NCBI GenBank assembly: GCA_009760855.2
Contig: WPIO01000003.1
Location: forward strand, 117,001 to 181,000
Source: Cristatella mucedo
Lineage: Eukaryota; Bryozoa; Phylactolaemata; Cristatellidae
DNA length: 64,000 nucleotides
Reading direction: 5' to 3'
The notes under the pieces were generated by a model. It searched no databases and was not told the origin of the DNA. It saw nothing but the letters and a program-made list of their open reading frames with translations. The translations under genes and the position numbers were made by a program. Numbering within the stretch: position 1 is the first letter of the stretch; every line of letters begins with the position of its first letter. This document shows, one piece after another, positions 43,886-56,899 of the stretch.

Positions 43886-45225
43886 TTAGTCACAAGGACC
43901 GCAAGGACCAATCCTTAGGGAAATAAAAGCTCCATAGTAAAAATAAAATTCTTGATGTTTTCAAAAAATTGTCAGTATTATTTAAGTTTAATGTGCTGCT
44001 TCAGCTAAAGTGTCTACTTGAGCAACATTTGGATGCTCCATACCTACTAATTGGGTTTTAGTGCAGTCATTAACTTTTAGAACTTATGCTGTAATCCTAG
44101 TGCTAATATTAGCAACACGTGATCTATTCAATTGAAGAGAATTAGGTTTGCTTGAAGGCACTATGGAAATAGAGTAAATCTAAAGGTTTGCACCATCTTT
44201 ATACCAACAATAGCCTCGGCTGGACTTGTTGATTACATCGGCAAAAGCGATTAATGACCACAGGGAGACTTATAATAGGCAAAGTACTGAGGGTGTTGTT
44301 GTTGAGCTCCTGGTGAAAGGCTCAACAATTGCCTTTTCGAAGAATGCAAGGAAACGTCACGAGGCTGGAGACATATTTAAGCGTTCAGAAGGAGATAAGT
44401 ATATATTCAATCGAGACTCAGGTTAATCGTCACGCACTACTTGATAAACTTAACGCTGCGGAGACTGGTGGCTGGCTTCGTTGTAGACCTCGAGCTAAAG
44501 TGGGAAACGTCCATGAGAAGATCAGTTTGGATCTTACCTTGGGGGTAGTCTTTGACATTATGTATCTTAAAAATAAAATAGCTCTTAAAGCGATTGATGA
44601 TGGCCTCGATGAGAGCTCTGGGTCAAGTCCTTGGCTGGTAGGGGTAGAGGAAACAAACAGTGGTTGACGTGACCATTTTTTAAATTGCTAAGCTTTGACT
44701 GTAGGCTGTTTTCTATAGCCTAGATTTAGCATTAGCTTTAATTGACTGACCTGAATTATTTCTGGTACATTAGACAGTAGAAAGTCTTTTCTGATTTCAT
44801 GGTTACTTTTAATAACTTCAGCTTAGAGGTTGAAACTAGAATAAGGATTACCAATAGCCATGAGCCATCTGGGTGACTGCATACAATTTTCTTAGCTAAA
44901 GAACATTCTAGAACACCAGCTAATGTGATATTTTATTGTTCCACAGCTGAGGGTGGGTCCTTGGAGGATTGAACAATAGATCAAGGAATGAATTGCATTA
45001 GACAGAATCAATAATGATACTTTGGATTTTGAGATTCATAGATGATTTTTATACCACAGGGTGCAGTAAGCTCTGAATGGCTGAAATGCACACGTTGTCT
45101 GATAAAATGAATTAGATAATAATTCGAGTTTACTAACCGCATAAAATCTTCAGATAATGTTTGAACAAGAATGGGCTATTTGCAATGAATGCGGCAACTA
45201 TGCACACTAACCACAAGGGAAAATG
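43886..45225. other. Unannotated stretch
   Basis: No recognised feature. A 112-codon plus-strand ORF at 44329-44667 has no motif or gene context. Confidence 0.35.
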
Positions 45226-45348
45226 AATATACCAATCTACACATTTTGAAAAATATATATATATATATATATATATATTATGAAAATATATATAAATAAA
45301 TAAATAAATAATAAATATATATATAATATACCAATCTACACATTTTGA
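45226..45348. repeat. AT-rich microsatellite between 24-bp direct repeats
   Basis: The same 24 bases (AATATACCAATC... ending CATTTTGA) occur at 45226-45249 and 45325-45348. They enclose 75 bp of (TA)n and (AAAT)n. Confidence 0.85.
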
Positions 45349-46692
45349 CACATTAGATAGCATTTCGATCGTCGATATTAGTTTTAAAATTGCTCGGCAT
45401 GCGGCTGCAAGCAATTCGCGGACCGTGAATCGGAATGAGGTGAGCGCGATCTGAAATAAAATATTAATTCGTACCGTGTGAGCTACAGGTTGCTGCCACC
45501 CTTGGTAACTTGTTTTTAGACTCGTTACCAAGGGGTTTAAAATATCTCTTTAATATAAGTGTGAACAGCTTGACTTTAAGAAAGTAAATACTGATGGTGG
45601 CTATTACCCTCAATTTGGTACTGTTTGAGATTGCAAAGTTAGCCGATTATAGCCTGGTCGCGGTCGTAGACAACTGGTCAAGGAGGTCGAACAAGAATTG
45701 TTCGGTATACTGTTAAGAATTCATATCGGATTTTAGTGCGTTTCAAATGCGAATATGACGCTGTAAGCGTGGCGGCCGGTTTTTTTATTAGGCTAATGAC
45801 TACCATGGCGTTAAATACTGGACATGACACTTAATCCGGCGTAGGTTTTTTTCGGCTTCCGGCGAAATTTGGCAAAATCGCTATCTAACTCACGAATGCA
45901 ACCGATTCTATTTTTCAAAGTTAAGCCGCAAATAAACAGGCTTAAGATTGCGTCGTTTTCATCACATTGATACAATGTAAGAGAGTTGACGTTAAATTTT
46001 AGCGTTACTCGTGATCTGCTTAAAAGCTTATTTTTTAATTACGGGATATTAAACGGTTATGCTAATATCGTTACAATCGGATCAAGCTTAATATATAGTT
46101 GCTATTGATCAATAAAGGATTTATTGGCACAGGCATACTGTTAACAGGGACTAGTCACACCGCTTAATAAGAAAGAATAGTCACAAAAATTCGTAGGTAT
46201 TTAGGGAAAATGTACACACTGCATCGCTGAAATGCATAATCAAACACGATCAGCTTAAATACCTAGGACCGGCTAGTTACTAGGTGTTGTAAGTCCAATA
46301 AACTTGTTCTTGTTGCTGGAATAGAACCGTTTGAAAGCAGCATGGCCATGCAGCGTTTTTCTAGAAGGACTTCGAAAGTCAGTTTTGTAACTCACTTTAT
46401 GTATGCTGATGGGGATAGCGACACGTAATAGCCTAAGAAACTTTGTATCGGAATCAGCTGTACTCCAATGACTAAATTTATATCTAACGCGTTTGTGCAG
46501 TCTAATTCACTTGATAATTCAAAACACGTGAGATTGGCAAGGCGAAATTAGGGAATTTGCAATACGCGTGGGTTATGGTTTGTTTAATGCATATCCACTA
46601 AAATCAAAGCCATACGCATGGTACAACTTTCGAGCGCTGTGCTTTCCGAAACGGTCTACACACCGACATTACGATTTTTCCCAATAATTGCA
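45349..46692. other. Unannotated stretch upstream of a possible exon
   Basis: No recognised feature. If 46693-46809 is a first exon, this region would hold its promoter. Confidence 0.35.
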
Positions 46693-46809
46693 ATGGAAGC
46701 AGCTTTGAAACGAATGCTTGCTCTCAGCTCGCTTATTATCTTCGTTAGCATCTGCAGGTTTTCTGAATCCAAGATATTGTCAGGATCAGTGAACACAAGT
46801 CCTGCGGAG
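46693..46809 (+). CDS. Possible signal-peptide first exon
   Basis: ATG in a good context (GCAATGG) opens MEAALKRMLALSSLIIFVSI, a typical signal peptide with a basic n-region and a hydrophobic core, and a likely cleavage site near SES (residues 24-26). The frame continues SKILSGSVNTSPAE to a GAG/GTAATA splice donor at 46809/46810 in phase 0. No downstream exon was found. The frame is open further upstream (46618), so the start is a choice. Hydrophobic stretches also arise by chance in AT-rich DNA, so confidence is low. Confidence 0.3.
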
Positions 46810-48204
46810 GTAATATTCGAGAGTAGCGCATGCTTATTCTAGGCTATTCTCTGCTTAGCAATCAAGATGCTGGTACCAAGACCGTGAGACACGGCTAAAG
46901 CGAATTAGCTTAATGTTTTGACAGTTTCTTCTTTAAATATTGCTAAATGCAGTAGAGGTTTTTAACTTTTCTTAGCCGTGACAGGGATAAGTGCATTACC
47001 AACGTTTCACTTCAAAAAAAGAAAATGAAGAAGAGCGAAGTTTTATCATTTATTTTAAACACGTCATTAGAGGCCACAAAATACTGCTAATTCAATCAGG
47101 AAAAACACCTTATCTTTCTTGAGAATAGTGATAATATCTACTCTAAAGTGAAATCTCTAAATTGAAATTGCTGCCCTGCGGTAAAATCTTTTCATTGAAG
47201 GACATGCACTGAGACTCCGCCAGTTCTCTACGTTATCATCTTTGCTACTCTTGGCTTCTACAATCTCTTCATTACAAGTTAGCTTAAGATGGCGACATTT
47301 CAAAAATTCATGGAACAACTTGGACATGGTATCAATACCTAATCAGGGCCAAACATTTGCAATGCTGCACAGCTAAAAGTAGGGATACCTGACTGTGGAG
47401 CTTATATGTTCGTCTAGTTAAAGTTGCCTTTGAAACAGAGCAAGAAAATAATTTTGTGCAGATGCTGCGGCAGACATGCTCGAAGAGGAGTCATTTTGAG
47501 GGATAGGTTTTCCAATTTCTAGGCGGATGATGAGGTACATCAAGGAAAGGCTAGTGAGAAGTTGTGCGGGGGTGTTATCTCAGGCTGGTGCTCGCTGGTT
47601 TTGTCTTTTCGTGCAAACAAAGTAGCTAGGCAACCATGTGACAGACGGCCGCTGGGAGCTCTGGGTTAGAGGTTTAGCTGATTTTTGTTAAAGAGATTGG
47701 TGATGGTCGAAGTCAGTTGTTTGAATTTCTTAGTTGTAGAACCTTTTTTTCTTAACCTTCCTCATCTTCAATTGATCGTTGCGACCTGCAATAATACTCG
47801 CCTTCCAGTCGATTCCAGTCCAGTTCCTGCTCTTGAGTGTGCTCCTCCGACCTTGTGTTATGAGATGTTAACTAGCATAGATTCTGAGATTTAACATGGA
47901 ATAAATCGGGTGACAGGGGCGAGGTGATTAGTCGGAGTGGAAGGTAGATCTTGCGCATTGTGCTGTGCCACGATTTATAATTACGCTGCTGAGGGCTTGT
48001 TAGACGAGCGATCTAGCTAAAAGCATGAGGAGGATGTCGGCTTTAGAAAGCAACACAATCAATGATCATGGGTTTCGCGATTCATTGATGAGCTTGATAC
48101 CTCTGGGAAACTCCACTATGAATAAAATTTCACGCTGTCACGTGTAATTATGTTAATAATAACAGTAATTGACTTCATATTTAACCATGAAGAACTTTTG
48201 ATCA
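46810..48204. other. Unannotated stretch
   Basis: No recognised gene, RNA or repeat. Confidence 0.4.
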
Positions 48205-48885
48205 AGAATAATAATGATATATTCGATGTAGCGCCCTCAGAGCAATCAATCTCTCTCTCTAGGCTCTTTACATTTGCTGCAAAGGAAGCATGATCGAATG
48301 GTTAGTAGTAGTATGCTCAATACACAACAGGAAAAACACAGTTAGGATGGCATACACAGGGTCAACATGCGAGTATGGTTAGTGACAGCATGAACAGTGT
48401 CAGCACGCATATGCACATAAAGGACGAATCACATGACCTACTAAATGATGCGATAAATATATGCGTTTTTATTTTCTTTTTAAATGTGGTCAAGTCAGGG
48501 ATGTCTTGACACAAGTAAGATGTGAGTTCCTGGTTTTGGGAGCATACAAACTAAAGGCACGGTCTCCAAAAGATTTGAGCTATGTACGAGGTATAGGTAA
48601 ACAGTTTAGATTCCGAATAGCTGGTGTTACCACCCTTTGCCTGGTGGGGAAGTATATCCGACGGGTAGGCTGAAGCCATAGAACGAAGGGACCATAAAGT
48701 GAGGGACAAAACCTTGAAGTCGATCCATTGCTTGACCGCGAGCCAGTGCAGGTCGCCGAGGATTGGTGAGATGTGGCAACTGAGATTCTCTGGACAGACA
48801 AGTCTGGCTGCAGATTTTTGTAACAGCTTTAAGCACCTGAGTGCACATGCCGGTAGACCATCAAGCATGTGATTTGCGTTGTGAG
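48205..48885 (-). mobile_element. LINE family A copy, diverged, 3' end
   Basis: Minus strand. The AATAATAAT tail, hairpin (GCGCCCTCAGAGCAATC) and 3' UTR lie at 48205-48440; RT C-terminal sequence follows to about 48885 (LPACALR, LLQKSAARLVCPE, HISPILGDLHWL, SMASAYPSDILP). It belongs with the diverged subfamily at 41690. Confidence 0.85.
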
Positions 48886-48950
48886 CTTGTCCATCAAATT
48901 AGCCACTAGAGAAAATCAATTAAGCACTGTTGTAGGACATTCGATACGGG

Positions 48951-49140
48951 TCATCGGTCAGGCAGATCGTCGAAATGATTGATAAAATCCCCGTGGGTGA
49001 TAACGGCACGATTTCCGTGAAATGGCGTCAAAACAAGATTTAAACCATCTGTGATAAATGCACGCTCGGCAAACGTATTGCGATAGACTACAGTCCCCAT
49101 TGGAACTTTGCTGGTGGAAGCAGTACAAAAGGCTGCAATT
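48951..49140 (-). pseudogene. Coding-like segment, weakly PfkB sugar-kinase-like
   Basis: A minus-strand frame of about 60 codons ends in a stop at 48951 and contains PMGTVVYRNTFAERAFITDG, then LTPFHGNRAVITHG. The sequence GT-V-(x)n-ERAFITDG-x-N-x-x-LTP is similar in layout to the GTxxVLxxxxGER.F.T..GAN..LTP segment of PfkB-family carbohydrate kinases. A CAG acceptor-like site (AATTGCAG) precedes it. No other PfkB motif, such as the C-terminal DTxGAGD, is seen nearby. It lies between two LINE A fragments. It may be a gene relic, an isolated exon or chance. Confidence 0.25.
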
Positions 49141-49279
49141 GTTGTTACAAAGGTGAGCTGCAAAGGGCTGAGATTGAGGAAAGATTATGTGACAGTGGGA
49201 CTTCATCTCTAAGTTTATGACTCCTTGTCTCTAAGTGTGGCTTTGGCTACTTTTGGACAAGTCTTGGTTATAGCGGATT

Positions 49280-49725
49280 TGTCAATAGCATGATACTCTC
49301 CACCTTACCGACGTTTTTGTTAGGCACAATGTGAGCTTTCACTTCCATGCAGATTACAGTCATTGCACTCTTGCTTTGATCCCTCCCAGCTCTCCAGCAC
49401 GCCGAATTCTCTCAACTCCCTTGCGTGCATTGATAACATCCACATATGAATGGCAGAAAACTTTGTTAAAATTGCATTATCATGAAACCAACTTACTATT
49501 TAGTGTTAACTGAGTGTGATTCAGAAATTAGAAACCTAACGCTACAAATTGGCTCTGCCAATTATATGTCCTGCTGAATCTGCACAAAATCATGGTGTCC
49601 ATTTTCAAAGTGACCTTTCATTTGACGACACAATAATATAGTCAAGTCTACTTACTTTGGCTATATTACATTTCTGAAATTTTGGTTTGATTAGCAGGGA
49701 CACTACATCAAAAATTGAATTGTCA
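49280..49725 (+). mobile_element. LINE family A RT fragment, decayed
   Basis: The plus strand reads FHFHADYS where active copies have FHFYADDT, followed by LALIPPSSPA, and by nucleotide matches to the family through the SLDDHISSTVKSAYF region to about 49725. The catalytic Asp pair is lost and frameshifts are many. Confidence 0.8.
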
Positions 49726-52700
49726 AGCAATGAAAAACTGAAGTCATATTAAAATTCGAGAGATATTTCATGTGCAATAATTAGAAAGTTATGCTCAGTG
49801 CTTCGGGTCAGAAAATTGCACTCAGGGGCTTCGAAGCATTCCTACGGATGGTGCTAAACACTTGGACCTCGAGCCTGTGGTTATGTGGTTATCGAATCAA
49901 GTGCTCTACACTAAAGACTTAGGATACCTTTCTTTGTTTTCGCTGATACATGCTAACTTTGGAATACCTGGGCGTGCCAAGTAGCGTTTGAGACTCACTA
50001 GCCGTGCTTAAAAGAAAAAGTTTCACCTTATTTGTCAGGCACAAGTCTGGAATAGCATGGCTCAGTGCATTGTTCCTGGTGCAAAGCATTTCATTTCGGA
50101 AGCAGCTGCAGAATCCTAGTAACCTTTTGAATATAAAAATCGTATGCGATATATGATCACACAATTGGGTCTTTGGATAGTAAGGGCTGAGTTATAGACG
50201 ATCAGGAAATTATTGCCTCTAACTCGTAAATTTAGAAAATGACAATTTATCCCTACAAACTACGCTTTTGTAACTCGGACAGTGACTAACTTATAAATAA
50301 TTCATTTCCGATGACAAAATAGACGCGTTCCCCAGAAACCTCTCAAATTTAGTCAGAGATAATCAGCAAATAACTCAACATTAACATCTGAATATCCAAT
50401 CTGATTGCATACAAAAATAACCACTCAAAGGATAATGAAATGATTAGATTTGTTCTAGATTTGCGGTTACACGCTGCGCCGCAAAGCTCACTCTCTAAAA
50501 AGCCCCTAGCCTAGGTCTCGTCATGTTTCCATCTTCAAACCTTACTGACGTTCAAAGTGGATTATATCCCGAAGAAAGCACTTGTTAGGCTCCTGTGAGT
50601 AAGCTCCCGTGTTCTTTTCAAAATTTCTTATATAAATATCAAGTATTCGGATTGTAGGATGATTTGGAATCCTGTTTCAGTATAGGTCAGAACCAGTAGC
50701 TCATATTTTTTCAGCCTAGCGTTTGCCCAAAAAGTCTTGAATTTATGCGAAGAAATAATCTGGTTCAGGTGGCTTTTTCCGTCCCGATCAGACTCTTGAT
50801 GAATTCGTCATGCTATAAGATCTTCCTAATATGTGAACCGATGAAAACAAAAGCTTTAAACTTTGCAGCCAACCGTGGAAGGAACACAAAATGCAGGTAC
50901 ATTAAACTTGCAACTTTACGTCTCGAGCCAAAAAAAATCTAGGAATGAGGCTTAACTTAGTGTAAAGTAATGGCATGGGATCTTTAAGGATCTAAAAGTA
51001 GCTTTCAATTTGATATTTTTCATCCTGACTGATATATGGGGCCGCTTTGGCCAGTTCTCTTTTTGTTAATGTGCCCTAGCTGTGGAGCTCGAGTAATTGT
51101 GCCCTTGATGATATTATGCCTCATACCTCACAGATTTTCTAGCTCAATGTAACGTTGACAAGACTGAGTTGTTTTGAAAGCTGGTGCTAGGGATTGGCGT
51201 GATAAGTCACAGTAGTTCTCTCATCTGAAAAATTATATACAGGTTTGTTCCTTCTTTTGTTTTTGAGGACCGATATTATTAAATTGTATAGATCTGTTCG
51301 TGTATCAATTGATATATATCTGAATTTGGATGCATTCACTTGGATCCAGCCGGCTGAGGTGCTTATGTTTTGAAGGTCTAAAAATCCACGTGTTAATAAG
51401 ACATATTTAAGCGCAGCTCGTTACTGTGACCACTGTCGGCGACAAAGTTGAAGAAAATGTTGTTATCATGACAGCCGTGAACGATGTGCCTGTAAATCCT
51501 CTGCAATAATTCATGCTAGAGCCTATTCAGGTGGCAAAACCAAAAGTTGATACCTACCCTAAAATCGATGCATATTTTGGGTTTATTATGCTGGACAGTG
51601 GCAGATTTTCTTAAATGAGGGGGTCTATGATACTTTGGAAACTTACCAACTACATGGAGAAATACCTAAATTTGTAGTGGCTCCTAAATAACAACTTTAA
51701 CAATCATGTTTAGTATTAAAAGACAATTTTTTACTCTTTGGTTCACTCTTGCCAAATATTTAAGCTTATAGCCATGGTGGTATTTTGGCTTCCAGTTGAA
51801 CGGGAGTAGAACGCTTGGCCGGTCTTGTAAATGTTTAGCTTCTATGTGGTTTGTATGTGGACTTTCACTAAGGCCTGAGCGGTTTTAAATGCAACTTTAC
51901 TCGGCTGCATTTAGCGTACCTCTGTCTTTTGGCGCTGCATGTATTAACCACGGAAAACTTACAGGTTTGACGTGAGCAATCAAAGTTTATCATTCGAATA
52001 ATTTTTCAATTCACTTCTGTCAGTTTTTCATCACTGGCTCATATTTATCTGAAAGCGTAAATACAGGCACAGTGGCTTTATATGAACCTATCGCTGCTCT
52101 CACGTTGCTGCTATCACAGTTTTCAGGTTTGGGGCTACGCCCACAGGTCGGCTGGTGCCAGAGCCCTGGTGTGTCGCTATCTCGTTTTGCGAATGACTCA
52201 GAACGGAGCTCACGGGTGTAACAGATATACATTTGCCCACGTCCAACATCTACAGTGGATAGAAAGGGCAGTTGTGTTGCCCAACCAGTTACCAACTAGC
52301 AAAAGCTTGTGAACGTTTAACCATGTAATTCGTGTTTAATCTCACTCTAGACGACATTAGAGCCAATTGAAGCATGTATATTTTCAATGCACATCTAAAG
52401 CTGCTTGTTCTACCTGTGCAGCAATGGTTTCATGCTGACCGTTGACCTTATTTGCACCTCGTTCTTAATCGCACAAAGTGTATCTAAAGGCCTCTAGTAT
52501 CTAAATGAATACTCTATCCGAATTAAGTAAGTGCTACTAGAGCCAAACGTCCTCCGCTGGTTTCTTAACTCACTAAGAATATAAAACAGGCCGGGTAACT
52601 GGAAACTGAGGCGACGTCGTCTTGGCGAATGCAATATCAATGCTTCCGTGATCAAAATAATTCATTATCCAACCGTGAATTGAGCTCAGCTTAAACATAG

Positions 52701-54924
52701 AAATAATATTTAATTGGTTATTATAGAGCCCAGAGAGAACTTGGTATCTATTCAGGCACTTTTCGTGAGAAGTACTGCTTGAGCCAACGATCTCGGTCAT
52801 ATAAGACGAGCGCTTGATTTTAGCCAGTGCTTCTGTACATCTACTCCGGCTTTTGAAAGCAGACAGAACTTGGTAAGGCAGAGTGCGATGAAGTCCCTGA
52901 GATATACGTCGATAAGTGCGCATATTTTTTTACAACTAGACAGGTACGTACTATTTCTTTATAAAGAAAGAGACAGAGCTTCTTCATGTACAGAGAGCGA
53001 GCCTGAAAGAATTTCTGCATAGAGATTGACAGAAGAAGCCCTGGGTGCTGACGTAGCTCCATGGAGGCAGAAATCGAGCTGTGGGCAGCGTTGGAGTTTG
53101 AGACCTGCAAAGCAGAGCGATCTGCAGAGCCAGCTGCTGCCGCTCCCTTAATAGCCTTGGGGTCAATCAAATAAAACAAACTAGAATTACGAACCCGAGC
53201 ACTTTGAGCCCGCCCAAAAGAAGTTTCTAGCCCTCCTGCGCGTGTGCCCTCTTAATCTACCTTGCGGCACTTTGGGAGCAGATTCTCTTGCACAGCTTTG
53301 TTTCTAAATATTGGTCATCCCAATGTTGACCTTATGTACGTATGTTCAGATTAAGTTTATTTAAGTCGATAGGCGGCGATTGGTCTTTTGTATGTCTAAG
53401 CTTCGTATATGCCTTGAATAATTCCTGCACACTTTATAAAATCTGAAGAGCCGGAAAATATTTTCCGAACGAGACAGACGTTTAGGTAGGTACCAAATTA
53501 CTTAGCAGACGTACTATTTATTACCAAGTGCCACTGTCACCAGATATTCAAATCACTTTGATTCGTACTCTACGACATGTGTGTGCCTACTTGATTCATC
53601 TAAAAGAATGTACTTTCCTGATTGTGGGCCACTGGGAAACATCCAATGAGCTGACAGCTGGATTCATTTCAGCAGCAAAGCTATTGCCTCTGTAGAAAAC
53701 CTGCCGCTGGAAACTGCATAATGCCGCGGCGATTGCGTAGCAAATCCGTAAGTAATTTGATCCGTTGCCTGTATTAATATCGTGGAGTTAGTTCTTTCAA
53801 TTGCCTCCTTGAGGGTTAAATCGACTGAATCGATTAGCTCTAATTCAGCCTCTTAGGGAGGATACGAGGCACTTTAAACTTTTCTCTACCAGTGAAAGTC
53901 ACTCTCTTTGACCTGCAGTGTAAATATGGCTAATAAATTATATTGATCGCATTTCTCGTCGGTGGTTTTTTCAGTTTCATGAGGTAATTGCTCGTTATTA
54001 TTTTGGAAAATGCACTCGTATAAAAAGTTTCCTGCAAATTGGGATGCATGTGTTTTATGCATCTAGGATGTATGACGTGGTCTCAGGCTATGCGATTTTC
54101 GAAAGTCTCACCAAGTGCGAATTTCCGTTTTGCTTTCAAATTCTCAAACTACGGTGCGTTGGCCAAGGCAGGTCAATTTGGCTTCAGGTAAAACCATTCA
54201 ATCATTAAACTAGCTATAAATCTCCCGTGGTCATCAAATTAAGCATGCACAGAATTGCAAACCTTTGAAAATTTTGTGGGCTGCATCTCTTGCCAGCTGC
54301 TATTTGCAGGCCAAGCATCTGACTCCCAGCGTTTTTGTTTGCGTCCAGTTAATTCAGCTATGTGGCATAGCAATCGCTATGCATACCACAAGCTTAAATT
54401 TGAACGTTGTAGAACTGGGCATTTATCACTAGATTTTGCTTCCTCTCGGAAAGAGGGAGTCTGAGTTTTCGGTTGCTTTATCCAGTGGTAAGTACTCTGC
54501 CGAATATATGAAATATGGAAAACCAATTTGTTATCTCTTGATATGTGGTATCAACGTTCAATTTAGCTCTGCACTCATTCGAAATATTCAATGAGCAGTC
54601 CGACAAGATTTTTAGTAAATGAAGGATAGTAAATGTTAAGCAATCTAGGTAGTTGCAGACGCATGAGATCCGCTAATGTATAGATCCTTTGGAAGACCGT
54701 GGTTTCTTAACATGCATGGATGTGGGAACGTGCATTCCACTAATTCCTGAATGCACGAAGTGCGTTCGCTATGGAGCATGGAGAGGCCGTGGGTAGACTC
54801 CTTAGTTAGAAAAAACCTATGCTGTTTTTGGATCAGATATAAAAATGTAGTGAAGGCTTTCAAAATGTTTCTAACAGCAGCAGAATCATCTACTGTTCTA
54901 GTTCTAAGATTTTTGCCGAATTTG
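49726..54924. other. Long unannotated stretch
   Basis: About 5.2 kb without a recognised gene, RNA or repeat. The longest frames are minus-strand ORFs of 116 codons (52573-52923) and 112 codons (52841-53179), which overlap in different frames and show no motif I can name. They could hold exons of an unrecognised gene. Confidence 0.35.
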
Positions 54925-55105
54925 GACGACCAAAGCTACAAGGTGCTCGCTCTTCACAACCCAGGTCATGGGTTCGATTCCTGCAGTGGGTGATCCAATA
55001 TTGCCCACTGCCAGAGGTGGAGATAGCGGTTAATACTGCTCTACCACTATTCAAAGGAGGAAGTTGAATCAGCTTACCTGTTTAATATATAGTATGAAAG
55101 ATTCT
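54925..55105 (+). mobile_element. tRNA-derived SINE, copy 1
   Basis: A tRNA-like head with the B box GGTTCGATTCC (54971-54981) and a plausible A box about 40 bp upstream is followed by a body (GAGATAGCGGTTAATACTGC, then TTCAAAGGAGGAAG and ATCAGCT). The body aligns with that at 61248-61430, so both are copies of one SINE family. The acceptor stem does not pair as in a functional tRNA. Confidence 0.6.
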
Positions 55106-56899
55106 TCTTTCTGATATCTGTGTGGAAGTTTATTACGGGCTTAGAGGGGGAAGCATTTGAATCTATAAATTTATAAATTTGACCTGGATGTGAAGGAATG
55201 CAGAAGAAATAAAAAATTGTAATTGTTGTTGAAGAATTCTCCTATAAGTAATAATTTGAAACACGCTAATTCTGAGCTTTCTTCCCTATCTAGCTTTTTT
55301 TGAGGCAACGTGTATTTACTTTCCTTGTATCTGTAATTTACGGTGCATTTCCTTGCTCTCTGCAGCCTGTTTAGTGCATTGCCAGGTCAGGTGACTTGAA
55401 AAGTGATGAAGTAATTTTTGCTGTGTTAAAATAGGTAGTAATCGGTAATAGCTAATCGAGAAACTACTGGTGCTGCTACCCATAACCATAAATTTGAGCT
55501 GATTGAACTCAAATAAGTAAAGCAAAATTGTTTAACTGAAGCATCAACGTCCTGAACAGATTGAAGCTACCAAATGCCATGGGGAGAGGATGATGTTTTG
55601 ATTGTTAGTGACAGCGGCGGCGTGTGCGGAGTCTCAAAGATGTTAAACCAGCAGCCTAACATAATTTTCTGTCACGAACTTATACTACCATTGTGAAAGT
55701 GAAATGGCAAAAATGCTAATAAACTGAACCACACGAAATAATGTGTGCATTACCCTATTTAAATTGAAGCTGTCTTTCATAGGCACTTCAAATCTAAGAA
55801 TGTCATACCGATCTCATTGCCCTTAAAATTATTTGAATGCTATTGGAGTAGTTTCTTTATGTCTAGTCAATCACAAGATGGTCTGATAAAACAGTTTTCT
55901 ACTTTAATGGAAGTCGGTGGGACCGTACTCGTGTGGCATCTTCAACTATCCGTTGGCTTTATGGCAATATCACAATCGTCAAGCCGGAGATTAAAACCTA
56001 TTTCTAGTTTGATTTCATTCGAAACCTCAGCGCAAACTTCTCAGAGTATTGCTAGTTAATACATCACTGTAGTTTAATAGTTCAATTTCTTACTTTAGCA
56101 GATCAGTTTTCGGGAGCAGTCGCTGAGCTCTGTCATCATCACGATATACCACTAGGCACCGAGCAAGATAAAAGTCCAGAAACTAACTGCTAAAGTTAAT
56201 TTATTTACTTTAATATATTTCCTTGGCATTTGTGACACTTCAACTTCTTTCGTTACTTTTGCTAATCTCCACGGGGTGCCCTAATCAAATGAGGTGGTCG
56301 AATAGGGTGCAGTTGTTCCATCTATAGGCTAAGAATCCTATATTTTTTATTTGATCACTCTAAGCACCTAGCCTCCTATTAATAACTTGCATTCTCCTTT
56401 CCCAATGAGTCCATGCATTTCATGTGATTTACTCTAAATTCTTCTTTACCTGACTCATTAGATTCAGGATATCTTCTTAAATCTGTCAGAAGACATCAGT
56501 ATCGATAGCGAAGGCAATGAAATTAATTAAATCTGAATAAGCTGCTCTGGGTCAAGGTTACTGGAAGCCTGACCAGTGGCTACTCCCTGCTCTAATGCAA
56601 CCGAATGCTTTGATCGGATAACTGGCTGGAAGCATTGATTAGTGAATGGCTTCATGCATGCCTGTATCTAGCTCAGATCTGCTTAAGTCAAATATCTAGA
56701 AGTCAAATATCTTGCTAGAAGACTCCCTAACTATGCGGAAATTAAGCTCACAGCAGCTCTCTATAGTAAGGTCTTTTTTCTACCTATGCTAAAGCAGCGG
56801 CCTCTGGAGACGCCAACATCATACGAATGTAGAATGTTTACTAAACTTCTTCGTGATTCTTTACTGAATTTACTATTTCTTTACTACTCTTTACTCGTG
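55106..56899. other. Unannotated stretch
   Basis: No recognised gene, RNA or repeat. Confidence 0.4.

Noticed and set aside
52573-53179. Two overlapping minus-strand ORFs with a GTACGTAC site between them
   Set aside because: The site is palindromic and so gives donor-like words on both strands; no domain or reading-frame continuity supports a gene model.
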